A model generated the notes under the pieces. It saw only the letters and a list, made by a program, of their open reading frames with translations. It was not told the origin of the DNA and made no database searches. Positions 18,228-26,567 of a DNA stretch of 28,664 nt are shown here, one piece after another; the first letter of the stretch is position 1; every line of letters starts with the position of its first letter. The DNA is from Scleroderma bovista (taxonomy: Eukaryota; Basidiomycota; Agaricomycetes; Boletales; Sclerodermataceae): positions 1-28,664 of the forward strand of contig JAYMGJ010000824.1 in assembly GCA_037178675.1 (NCBI GenBank), given 5' to 3'. The translations under genes were made by a program, and so were the position numbers.

Positions 18228-21200
18228 TTACATAGACGCGAGTGGTCCGGGTTTGTCCGGGTACCGGACATGGTAGTCTTCGAGTAATTCCGTAGCGTTG
18301 CCTAGCTCAGTGGCGAGTAGCCAAGAGGTTTCTTCGTCAGTTCCCTCGTAACCGGACCAACGTACCAAGTACAGCAGTTTGCACGATTTTCGTCGACGGT
18401 CAACCTTGGAGTCGAGGATCTCAGAGATCTCGAACTCCGGTTCACCATCTACTTCGACTGGTGGCGGAGGAGGCTGTATCCGGTCCGGTATAGTGTTGGG
18501 TATGGCCGGTTCGAGTTGGGAGACGTGGAAGACGGGGTGAACGGCGCGCATGGAATCTGGAAGGCGTAGCGTAAAAGAGAGAGAGCCTACTTGTGCTATG
18601 ATAGTGTAGGGCCCAAGATTCTTTTCTGATAGCTTTTTGGATGGTCGAGTAGACCGGAAGTATTTGGCTTTCACGTATACTTGATCGCCTACATTGAAGT
18701 CCGGTGCCGGAGTACGTTTGGCATCGGCCGGACCTTGGTAGCGAAGTTGCGCGTTGGCCATTTCTTCTCGAAGGTATTGATGTAGCGACTCGAGGTCGAC
18801 TGCGTAGTCACGAGCCCTGGCGGAGGTCATGTCACGTTCTGGGTAGACAGAGATGTTAGGGTGGTAGCCCTTGTTAGCGAAGAACGGAGAGACTCCGGTG
18901 GTAGCACTAGGTGCGTTGTTGTATGCGAACTCCGCCAGTGGGAGCAAGTCCGCCCAGTTGTCCTGCTGGTAGTTGCAGTAGATCCGGAGGTACTGTTCCA
19001 GTGTCTGGTTAGACCGCTCTGTCTGGCCATCGCCCTCCGGGTGGTAACCGGAGGTGAAGTGGAGGCGCATGTCGAGAGCCTTTCCGAGTGACCGGAAGAA
19101 GTGTGAGACGAACTCGGTACCGCGATCTGAGGTGACGTGGGCGGGGACACCGTGCTTGGAGAATACGTGGAGCAGGAAGAGTTTTGCGAGCTCCGGGCTA
19201 GTGATGGTGTCATGAGTAGGGATAAAAATGGCTTGTTTAGAAAGCTGGTCCACCACGACCAGGATGGCTGTGAAGCCAGTAGATGAAGGGAGTTGCTCTA
19301 TGAAATCCATGGAGATGGAATTCCAGGGCTTCTCCGGTACTGGGAGCTGCTTCAGCAGTCCGTATGGTCTATGGCGCGGTGTCTTAGCTCTTGCGCAGGA
19401 GGTACAGGACCGGACGTAGTCCTTGACGAAGGTCCTGAGACCAGGCCAGGTATATTCACGCCGGATTAGCTCTAGAGTCCGGTTTTGCCCAAAGTGACCA
19501 GCGAGTGGGTGGTCGTGTCGATACCGGAGTACCCGGAGACGGAGGTTATCCAAGTCCGGTACGTATATACGACCGTCTAGTCGAAGGAATCCAGCCTCGT
19601 CGGTGGACCAACGAGAGTCCAGTGGATCTGCGAGGTGGACCTGGGCAATGGGATCAGAGGGTAGTGCAGAGAGGATGTCGCTATGGAGTGTTTCCACGTC
19701 CATGATTGCGACTGCACGGAGGACCGGAAACTCTAGATAAGTAGCGCGAAGAGAATTAGAGAGCTGTTCTTGAGTGAACACCGGCCTAAGATTTTGGGGG
19801 TTAACCCGGGCGTAGCCACTATCCCCCTCTTTGGGGTAGACGTCCCATCGTCTAGTGAGGGCGTCCGGCTTGGCACCGAGTTTCCCGGGACGGAAACGAA
19901 TGACAAGATTAAATTGAGATAAAAATTCAGACCACCGGGCTTGCCGGCGGGAGAGGACTTTTGAGGTGGAGAAGTACTCGAGGTTTTTGTGGTCCGTGAC
20001 GACGTCTATAGGGGAGGCGGAGCCTTCGAGGTAATGGCGCCAGTTCCGGAATGCTTCGAAGATAGCAAGCAATTCCTTATCGTGGGTGTCGTAGTTCAGC
20101 TCCGGAGCAGTCAAGGTCCGGGAGTAGTACGCGACCGGACGGATCTCTCCGTCGGCGCAGGTAATGGACAAGATGCCAGCGACGGCGTAGTCGGAGGCGT
20201 CTGTTTCCACGATGATAGGGGTATCCGGAATGAAGTGGGTGAGGATAGGCGCAGTAGTGAAGGCGTGCTTGAGAGCATTGAAAGAGCGTCGACAGTCCTC
20301 GGAGAAGTTCCAGGGAGCATCCTTCCGGGTGAGCCGGGTAAGGGGAACCACGATGTCGGAGTAGTTAAAGATGAACCGGCGGTAGAAGTTGGCGAAGCCT
20401 AGGAAGGACTGGATGTCCTTTACCTTTCGTGGTTCCGGCCAGTCGGAGATGGTTTGGATCTTGTCCGGAGACATAGTCAAACCGTCCGGAGAGAGGCGAT
20501 AGCCAAGGTACTCTACCGAGTCCGAGTGGAACTCACATTTCTCCGGTTTGGCGAAGAGGCCATGTAACCGGAGTCGGCGGAGAACTTCCTGGACGTGCTG
20601 CTGGTGGGACTCCATATCCTCGGAGTAGATTAGGATGTCGTCGAGGTACACGACGACGCAGACGTCTAGCATGTCAGCGAAGATGGTGTTGACAAAGCGC
20701 TGGAAGGCTGCAGGGGCGTTAGTGAGGCCAAAGGGCATTACTAACCACTCGTAGGACCCATAGCGCGTACGGAAGGCGGTCTTCCATTCATCGCCCGGAG
20801 CAATCCGGACTAGATGGTACGCGTGCCGGAGGTCGATCTTCGAATAGATTTTAGCACGGCTGGGTGAGTCCAAAAGATCAGAGATTAGGGGGAGTGGATA
20901 GCGATCCTTCTTGGTAATTTTGTTTAGGCCCCGGAAGTCAACGCAGAGGCGGAGTGAGCCATCCTTCTTTTTTACGAAGAGGACCGGAGCAGCATGGGAG
21001 GAGGCGGTAGGACGGATGAAACCTGTATTTAGATTCTCGTCGATGAAGGTCCGGAGGGCGGAGAGCTCAACCGGAGACAGTGAGTAGAGAGTTCCCAAAG
21101 GAGGAGAGGTACCTTCTTCAAGGTCGATCTTCAGATCGTAGTCGCGATGCGGGGGCAGTTCAGAGGCTTTCGCCTTGCTGAACACGTCCGCATAATCGCG

Positions 21201-21944
21201 ATACTCCGGAGGGACAATGTCCAAGTCCGGCGGAGTAGAGGCAGAGGAAGAGCGAGCCTTCGCTGAGTCAGAGGGACGCAGCTGAAGTTGGTATTTGGTG
21301 GATCCTTCTAATTTGCACGCACGCACGAATGCGGCTGCGTTAATCAGAGAGATGTGTGGAGGGGTGCAAACCGGAGTGTCGACAGATGGCGCGAGGCCGG
21401 GGTCAGATTGGCCGGAGAGGCCGGAGACAGGGTTACCGGACTGAACCGGAGAGGGAGTCGACGGGGGCGCTAGCAAACTTTCTGCAGGAGTCCGGAATGT
21501 TAAACTGCTCAGTACCCAATCAATCAACGGATTGTAGCGGGTGAGCCAGTTATGTCCAAGGACAATCGAGCAGTCAGAGTCTAACGGAGCGAGGTAAAAG
21601 GTCATAGGGGTGACATCACCGGATGCGGGGAATTTCACTGATATATCGACAGCTTGAGTGATTACAAAGTTTGATGTACCGTCAAAGAGCCGGAGAGTAA
21701 TCGGAGGAACGGAGTAAGTGGAGATATTGTTTTTGTGCGCGAATTGTACATCTACGAAGCAATGCGTGGACCCGGAGTCCACAAGTGCGCGGGTTTTAGG
21801 TAAGTCAAATGATAAGAGGATAACATGTGGCATAAGGGAATTAGGATCGTAAAGAGCGGACGCGTTGAGGCGAGCCTCCTCGGGTGCACTTCCGGAGTCA
21901 ACGCAGCTCGCCGGTTGTGCGGAGGTCCGGGAGCTGCTTACTCT
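18228..21944 (-). CDS. pol: chromovirus Pol: protease, RT, RNase H, integrase, chromodomain
   Basis: The frame is entered by -1 slippage at 21944; the first in-frame ATG is at 21833 (1201 residues counted from there, plus 37 upstream). From that ATG: aspartic protease DSGST at 19; reverse transcriptase with VDFRGLNKITKKDRYPLP and YLDD at 396-399; RNase H with TDAS near 544, E587 and D614 region; integrase zinc part (H775/H780, C810, C813); integrase core D843, D903, E939 with exactly 35 residues between the last two; GPY module near 1074; C-terminal chromodomain about 1133-1192 (FEISEILDSK, YLVRWSGY, ETSWLLATE). This order defines Ty3/Gypsy chromoviruses, whose chromodomain guides integration to marked chromatin. 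All catalytic residues are present and there are no stops, so the protein looks functional. Confidence 0.95.
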   Translation of the reverse strand, partial: RVSSSRTSAQPASCVDSGSAPEEARLNASALYDPNSLMPHVILLSFDLPKTRALVDSGSTHCFVDVQFAHKNNISTYSVPPITLRLFDGTSNFVITQAVDISVKFPASGDVTPMTFYLAPLDSDCSIVLGHNWLTRYNPLIDWVLSSLTFRTPAESLLAPPSTPSPVQSGNPVSGLSGQSDPGLAPSVDTPVCTPPHISLINAAAFVRACKLEGSTKYQLQLRPSDSAKARSSSASTPPDLDIVPPEYRDYADVFSKAKASELPPHRDYDLKIDLEEGTSPPLGTLYSLSPVELSALRTFIDENLNTGFIRPTASSHAAPVLFVKKKDGSLRLCVDFRGLNKITKKDRYPLPLISDLLDSPSRAKIYSKIDLRHAYHLVRIAPGDEWKTAFRTRYGSYEWLVMPFGLTNAPAAFQRFVNTIFADMLDVCVVVYLDDILIYSEDMESHQQHVQEVLRRLRLHGLFAKPEKCEFHSDSVEYLGYRLSPDGLTMSPDKIQTISDWPEPRKVKDIQSFLGFANFYRRFIFNYSDIVVPLTRLTRKDAPWNFSEDCRRSFNALKHAFTTAPILTHFIPDTPIIVETDASDYAVAGILSITCADGEIRPVAYYSRTLTAPELNYDTHDKELLAIFEAFRNWRHYLEGSASPIDVVTDHKNLEYFSTSKVLSRRQARWSEFLSQFNLVIRFRPGKLGAKPDALTRRWDVYPKEGDSGYARVNPQNLRPVFTQEQLSNSLRATYLEFPVLRAVAIMDVETLHSDILSALPSDPIAQVHLADPLDSRWSTDEAGFLRLDGRIYVPDLDNLRLRVLRYRHDHPLAGHFGQNRTLELIRREYTWPGLRTFVKDYVRSCTSCARAKTPRHRPYGLLKQLPVPEKPWNSISMDFIEQLPSSTGFTAILVVVDQLSKQAIFIPTHDTITSPELAKLFLLHVFSKHGVPAHVTSDRGTEFVSHFFRSLGKALDMRLHFTSGYHPEGDGQTERSNQTLEQYLRIYCNYQQDNWADLLPLAEFAYNNAPSATTGVSPFFANKGYHPNISVYPERDMTSARARDYAVDLESLHQYLREEMANAQLRYQGPADAKRTPAPDFNVGDQVYVKAKYFRSTRPSKKLSEKNLGPYTIIAQVGSLSFTLRLPDSMRAVHPVFHVSQLEPAIPNTIPDRIQPPPPPVEVDGEPEFEISEILDSKVDRRRKSCKLLYLVRWSGYEGTDEETSWLLATELGNATELLEDYHVRYPDKPGPLASM

Positions 21945-23383
21945 TTTTTTGACTCGGAGTTGGCACCCGAGTTAGTAGAGTCCGTCTTACCGGACGCAGC
22001 AGCGATGGCCGCAGCGCGAGCCTTGGCCTTTTTGGTCTTCTTTGGACAATTGTCCGCGAAGTGACCAGTACCTCCGCAGAACATGCAGAGGTTGTTGTCC
22101 AGACGCCTTTTGCGCTCGTCTGCGGTTAGCTTCCCGTCCTTACCAAGCTTGTTGGTTAAGTCCGGTCTGGAACCGGAGGAGGACTGGTTGCTGGTTGTTT
22201 TGGACGAGCCAGGGTTGGCGGAGCTGGGGGAGTTTCCGGTCTTGGATTTCTCCTGACCGGAGTTAGATGAGTTGCCTCCGGAGTTGGAGGGCTTAGTGGG
22301 GGACGAGGTGGGTTGGCTCTTCGTGGTGCGAGAGATCTCGTCTTTGCGCTCCCAATAGCGCGCGTCGATCTCCTGACAAAGAGCCCTCAACCCATGCAGA
22401 GTCAGGGGCTTCCCAACTCGAGCAATTTCGTCCTTGAGACGATCCGGGAGGCCGGAGTAGAATAGGCGGCGGAGCGCGCCATCTCCGTAGTCCTGGACCT
22501 GGGAGGCGAGGCGGTTGAAGTCCACGATATACCGCGTAACACGGTGTGCGTCCTTCATCCGGAGATGCTCGAGCTGATGTTCAGCATCAGCGATGGGGTC
22601 GTGAGGTCCAAAGGTGCTCTGGAGCTCAGCGACAAAGTGGACCCAGCTGTCCATCCAGAGTGGACGGTCAGCCGGATCACCGGAGTGGAGGAGGTCCGGT
22701 TCGAACCATTCTAGTGTCATTCCTTTTAGGTATGACTGGGCGAAAGTTACCTTTGCCCTATCAAGGCGGAATGCCTTGGCTCGATCCTGGAAGCATAGCT
22801 CACACTGGACCAAGAAGGTCCTGAGCTTTTTTGGGTCCGTACCGTCGAAGGTGTCCGGTTCTCGGACTTTGGCACGGGAGGAGGAAGAGTCGCTGGTCCG
22901 GCGGGAGGAGCGGGAGAGGCGGTTGACGGCGACTGCTAAATTTTGGAAGACAGCTAGACCAGGGTCTAGCTCATCCATGGCGTCGACGAAGTCATCGTCG
23001 TCGTCATCATCGTTGTCGCCATCTCCGGGGTCATCCGGATCACCTCCGGGTCCGTCCTCGGGGCCAAACCACTGGTGACGGGCAGGTTCGCGACGTTCCG
23101 GAGTGGGGTCGTGACGGTAGGGGAATCGATCACCAGAAACGGATTCATGGTGACCTTGGTCTACAGAACCACGAAGGCTCTGAGACGCAGCATCTCGACG
23201 CGGAGTCAAAGGCGCTGTAGGGTTTCGAGCTGTGAAGCTCCGGAATTGGCTAACGGAAGCCGGAGGTTGCCTGCGGTTAGACAGGGCTTGATGGGCAGCA
23301 GAGAGGTGGAGGTCGTCGACTGCACCTGCTTCTTCAGCAAGTGCTGCAGCAGTACGAGCGCGAGAGCGCGTAGTCATAGTCAT
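21938..23383 (-). CDS. gag: chromovirus Gag
   Basis: A 481-residue protein from the ATG at 23383 to TAA 21938-21940. An N-terminal Arg-rich disordered part contains an Asp run (near residue 125). A capsid region follows from about 180 to 345 (PDTFDGTDPKKLRTFLVQCE, YLKGMTLEWFEP, YIVDFNRLASQVQDYGDGAL). A Ser/Asn/Gly linker leads to one CCHC zinc knuckle, CMFCGGTGHFADNC, at 433-446, for RNA packaging, and then a Lys/Ala tail. The Ty3/Gypsy Gag pattern is clear. The leader before the ATG is only 69 bases. The stop lies just after a seven-A slippery run, which allows the Gag-Pol fusion. Confidence 0.93.
   Translation of the reverse strand: MTMTTRSRARTAAALAEEAGAVDDLHLSAAHQALSNRRQPPASVSQFRSFTARNPTAPLTPRRDAASQSLRGSVDQGHHESVSGDRFPYRHDPTPERREPARHQWFGPEDGPGGDPDDPGDGDNDDDDDDDFVDAMDELDPGLAVFQNLAVAVNRLSRSSRRTSDSSSSRAKVREPDTFDGTDPKKLRTFLVQCELCFQDRAKAFRLDRAKVTFAQSYLKGMTLEWFEPDLLHSGDPADRPLWMDSWVHFVAELQSTFGPHDPIADAEHQLEHLRMKDAHRVTRYIVDFNRLASQVQDYGDGALRRLFYSGLPDRLKDEIARVGKPLTLHGLRALCQEIDARYWERKDEISRTTKSQPTSSPTKPSNSGGNSSNSGQEKSKTGNSPSSANPGSSKTTSNQSSSGSRPDLTNKLGKDGKLTADERKRRLDNNLCMFCGGTGHFADNCPKKTKKAKARAAAIAAASGKTDSTNSGANSESKKE
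21944..21950 (-). promoter_or_regulatory. probable -1 ribosomal frameshift site between gag and pol
   Basis: On the minus strand, seven A residues are read in gag frame as TC-A-AAA-AAA-GAG-TAA, the canonical X-XXY-YYZ phase for -1 slippage. Slipping back one base enters the pol frame, which is open through the 37 codons to its first ATG. No downstream pseudoknot was worked out. Confidence 0.7.
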
Positions 23384-23452
23384 AAGAAGTAGAAGCTAGT
23401 TTGCGTACGAGGTATGGAACAGTGAACCCACACAAGTGTGAGTCTGAAATAC
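23384..23452 (-). other. chromovirus leader, primer site not recognised
   Basis: The 69 bases between the 5' LTR and gag ATG should contain the primer binding site. On the element strand they begin GTATTTCAGACTCACACTTG; I could not match this to a tRNA 3' end. Priming by another tRNA or self-priming as in Tf1-type elements are both open. Confidence 0.4.
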
Positions 23453-24095
23453 TGTCAAGTCCGGGTCTACTCCGGTAGGGGGTCCGGTCAAGTCCGGACA
23501 GAAGCGGACGAAGGGGGAGGGCAGAGGGCTGGACAAGAGATTAGTCCGGCCGGAGTTGGTGACCGCTTGGATTCAACGACTAAGGACAACGAGCGTTGAT
23601 CCCTTGCGTAGGTTCCGGTCAAGAAGGGGAGACGGAGACAGAGACGGAGACGGGCAAGATCAGGAGTAGAGACTATGGTTGATTTCAGACTGAGGAGTAC
23701 AGGATAATCTACAGAGTACTTATACTAAGTGAGAACTAGGGACGAGTATTTACGGTGACAAGTAAACAGCCTAAAGGGCGGACAAGGGATAACCGGAGAA
23801 AGTACTAGGTCAGGTCCGATGAAAATAAAGTCAGGTCCGGGTAAAATAAATCAGGTCCGGTGAAAATAATACAAGGCAGGAGATATAACAAGTACACGGA
23901 GAACTCACGACCAAGCAGGGTTGACGGCGAGGTGTGGTAACGAACGAATAGAGCATAGACCAAGGGTCGTGCTTAACGGAAGGTTATCTGCGTGAGCGCG
24001 ACCGGAGTAACTGGTGGGCGACCGGAGTTGAGCTGTAAAGCTGCGAAGTGACCGGAGTGACCGGATAGGACCCGGAGTTGGGCATGGTCGTAACA
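23453..24095 (-). repeat. 5' LTR of chromovirus
   Basis: 643 bp, same length as the left copy after two compensating one-base indels, with five substitutions. It carries the same CCGG arrays (about 23809-23873 and 23998-24079). As the 5' LTR in element orientation it drives the genomic transcript. Confidence 0.95.
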
Positions 24096-24122
24096 TCAGT
24101 GCACAATTGCCAGACTAAAATC
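24096..24122 (-). other. right target duplication of chromovirus and resident leader start
   Basis: TCAGT (24096-24100) matches 16210-16214. The following bases are the start of the resident element leader, so the chromovirus landed in the leader of the older element, close to its LTR. Confidence 0.7.
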
Positions 24123-24250
24123 TGTTATTGAGAGAGAGACCGAAGGGAAATTTTACAGTGGAGCAACTACTTATAATACGAGGCGGGAATACTCGGAACG
24201 ATATATTGTATGGCGACATACGTGTGAGGGCCGAACGTCCTCTCATGACA
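24123..24250 (-). repeat. probable 5' LTR of the resident Gypsy element
   Basis: On the minus strand this 128-bp stretch begins TGTCATGAGAGGAC and ends CTCTCTCAATAACA, with TATTATAAGTAG in the middle as a possible TATA region. TG...CA ends, a CT-rich end and the position upstream of the gag ATG (about 260 bp once the chromovirus is removed) fit a short LTR. There is no second copy in the window, so the boundaries are inferred. An inverted repeat GGCCGAAC/GTTCGGCC (24229-24236 and 24251-24258) straddles the proposed outer end. Confidence 0.45.
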
Positions 24251-24274
24251 GTTCGGCCGAGTCTGAATGATTGA

Positions 24275-24725
24275 ATGTCTCGTTCGTCACACCCTCTCTA
24301 CGACAATGAGATACTTCCTGAACTCCTGAAGAACATTGTAATTGGGCTCATTCAGGTACATACCTTGCTCTCCATCCACAGTCTTGACATTGTGAAGTCT
24401 CTGACGTACGATTCTAACATTTCGAGCAAGCGATCTCGTAAGTTGATTGCTTTTCCCATGAGTCCTGGTAGCGTATACCTGATCGGATCCTCCGTACTGC
24501 GGCGCCCGGTCATTGGTTTGCAGGTTCCTACTTATGGGAATTGTCTGCAAAGTAACTGAACCAATTCGGCTCCCTAGATTCTTCCATGCTTCGTGTTACC
24601 GCACCAACTCCATATGGAAAGCGGAGGCCCCATGGGGAATACGGGAAGAGGCATGGCATACAAAGATTTCTACGAGCCTTGAAAGCTTGACCCAGCACCG
24701 ACTTGGGACACCGCATGCACGGTGA
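24275..24725 (+). other. possible small gene or relic, strand uncertain
   Basis: On the plus strand an ATG at 24275 starts a 94-codon frame (text LYDNEILPELLKNIVIGLIQ) with a consensus intron donor GTAAGT at 24438 and an acceptor-like TTTGCAG at about 24514. A second open stretch to 24725 (text FFHASCYRTNSIWKAEAPWG) follows, but the phases do not join cleanly. On the minus strand, 24550-24287 is also open with helix-like text and a possible 38-bp intron. The start resembles an F-box only weakly. I do not recognise a family; it may be a degraded gene next to the transposon cluster. Confidence 0.25.
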
Positions 24726-25172
24726 CTGGCTCTTATACTCTGTGTCAACTGACTCACCTTGCCCCTGATGCAGATATCAACCTAATCTGATTAATCCATA
24801 ATCACAACTTCATCTTGCTTACTGTGGCCTGTTCTGAGGCATGAGGACTTTCGGGTGCCTGGAATGTCCGTACCACGCTGCATATACGGAATAATCGAGG
24901 TCCCTATCCTGTTCGGACCCCACTTCTCGGACGTATACTGCTTACTTTGCAAACGTAAACGATCCGAATATTCTAATCAAGTGCGTACATACATGGACTA
25001 AGAATGTTCGATCAGAGGGTCCCAAATAATTCTAGTGAAACGTCGATATGTAAGACCCATTATGTTGTGCACGTTGGTGGCCTTAGTAAGATCCCCCGTC
25101 AGGATTATAAAAGGGTGACGAGTTATCAGCAATCCTCAACGGCCAACAAGCACCCTTTGTCTCGTCTTTCCG
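24726..25172. other. stretch without recognised gene
   Basis: About 450 bp with only short reading frames in all frames. The last part is the presumed promoter of the gene starting at 25173. I see no repeat or RNA gene here. Confidence 0.5.
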
Positions 25173-25804
25173 ATGTCGTACACCTGCAAACTTGAGGCTG
25201 GCGAATACGCCATCTTCTCCACTGTTGATGGAAAACCCCTCAACGTCTGCCGCGATCCCCCTAGTCCCCGTGAGCCGCTTGTCGTCGATACACGACCTGT
25301 TACGGTTGGTTTTTTTGTCATAGACAAACATGAACCATATTGAAATCAATTTGTGCGTTACAAACAGGTCTTCGTCCAGAAGTTCGAAGAGGGCGATAGA
25401 TGTACCTACACCATCCGCCTCTCGGATTCCAGCGATCGTCGGTACCTTCGTAATGTGGACGGCATTGTCACCGCCTCTGCCGACAATGGGATCCCTCAGC
25501 GATGGGTTATTAACACCTACGGTGAAGAAACCTACACGTAAGAGATGCCTTCACTCACCATTGACGGTAGCAAGATTGCCTGACCCAATCCCTTAATACA
25601 GCGTCGTGGAAAACCGTTACCCGCCTAACCAAGCATGGACTGATTCTAAAGGTGAACCGGGGTATGACCGTCCAGTAAGGCAATTCTGATATCCTCGGTG
25701 ACTATTCTCATCTTGCCTTTTAGGTTTGCATCACTAGCATGCCTATGATCCCCAGGGTAGACCCCAAATATGTGTTCAAGTTTATACCTGTTTTTGATGA
25801 GTAA
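25173..25804 (+). CDS. small protein, possibly I66-type beta-trefoil peptidase inhibitor
   Basis: Four exons, 25173-25304, 25368-25537, 25602-25674 and 25724-25804, with introns of 63, 64 and 49 bp (donors GTTGGT, GTAAGA, GTAAGG; acceptors AACAG, TACAG, TTTAG) give 151 residues in unbroken phase. The start MSYTCKLEAGEYAIFSTVDG has the 'G-Y-I-S' opening seen in small fungal beta-trefoil proteins; later parts are RWVINTYGEETYTV, PPNQAWTDSKG and a closing YVFKFIPVF. Length, lack of signal peptide and the repeating hydrophobic/aromatic beta-strand pattern suit the mushroom serine-peptidase inhibitors of family I66 (cospin-like), but this rests on resemblance and not on a search. The first donor (GTTGGT) is the weakest part of the model. 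Introns 1 and 2 both contain stops if unspliced, which supports splicing. Confidence 0.65.
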
Positions 25805-26567
25805 AGTACAAATCTTGTCTGAAGTGTTTCAAAATCTGTACCATTCTCGATATGTCCGAGTCCTGTTTAATTGTGTTGCCTAAATATTAAGAAACCCAAG
25901 TAAGCACCTACGTGTCCGAGTCGAAAACTTGTTTCGGAGGATGGTTGAGAGTTATCATATTACTTTGTAATGGAACGGGGAGTATCGGCCGTACTCGTTC
26001 TGTGCAGTCTGACTTCTGAAAACTATATCCTTTCAGTTGAATTCATCGGGTCTTCAATAAAGGATGCGAAGCGTATTTACGGATATGGTCCACTATCAGC
26101 TTGGGGGATGCAGGGAACGCGGTAGATCTTCCTGGGCATTCCACTGGATGCTTGAGCAATATTTCCTTCGAGATGCCATGTGTATATGAACTTATGAAGC
26201 ATTCAAACACAATGTACGCGAGTGTCGCAGAGTTCGGAGATGAGCCGTCGAACATTAGGCACAGAAGTTTCAAAGAGGATGTTGTATACTTCTCGAATGC
26301 ACCTGCTGCATTCCTCCATGGTAGCTTCCAAGATCCTGATCATTACTAGTCTCGCCTTAGCCTGCGCCGACAAAAAAAAAGACAAAGGAGTCGTTCCTCC
26401 GGGAGCTAATCCCAAACCTTGACGGTGCGGCAATGGATCGATGCATTCAACATGAGTGTGACTGTGTGAGAACAGCACGAAGTTGATTGGCTGGACAAAC
26501 AAGACATCTGATTGGCTCTGCGTCTACCATCCAACTACTCCACGACTCACGAGCGAAGTCTGCCTCC
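25805..26567. other. intergenic stretch, no confident gene
   Basis: Short frames overlap on both strands at about 26043-26500. The minus strand shows text such as ATMEECSRCIREVYNILFE, and then, in another frame, ECFISSYTHGISKEILLKH, which could be two exons of a small gene, but I could not find a splice pair that joins them convincingly. The last about 150 bp should contain the GPN2 promoter. Confidence 0.35.

Larger units (their letters stand above)
16215..24095 (-). mobile_element. Ty3/Gypsy chromovirus with an extra antisense gene
   Basis: A 7881-bp element with two 643-bp LTRs (16215-16857 and 23453-24095), TG...CA ends and a 5-bp duplication TCAGT at 16210-16214 and 24096-24100. On the minus strand it holds a short leader (69 bp), gag, a -1 frameshift site, pol with chromodomain, then a plus-strand spliced gene and the purine tract. 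The LTRs differ by five substitutions and two single-base indels by eye, so the insertion is young. Gag and pol have no stops. This is the best candidate for an active element in the window. Confidence 0.95.

Noticed and set aside
19989..20402. Plus-strand frames opposite pol (for example 19989-20402)
   Set aside because: They lie antisense to the conserved reverse transcriptase and RNase H region and have no recognisable motifs or splice signals.
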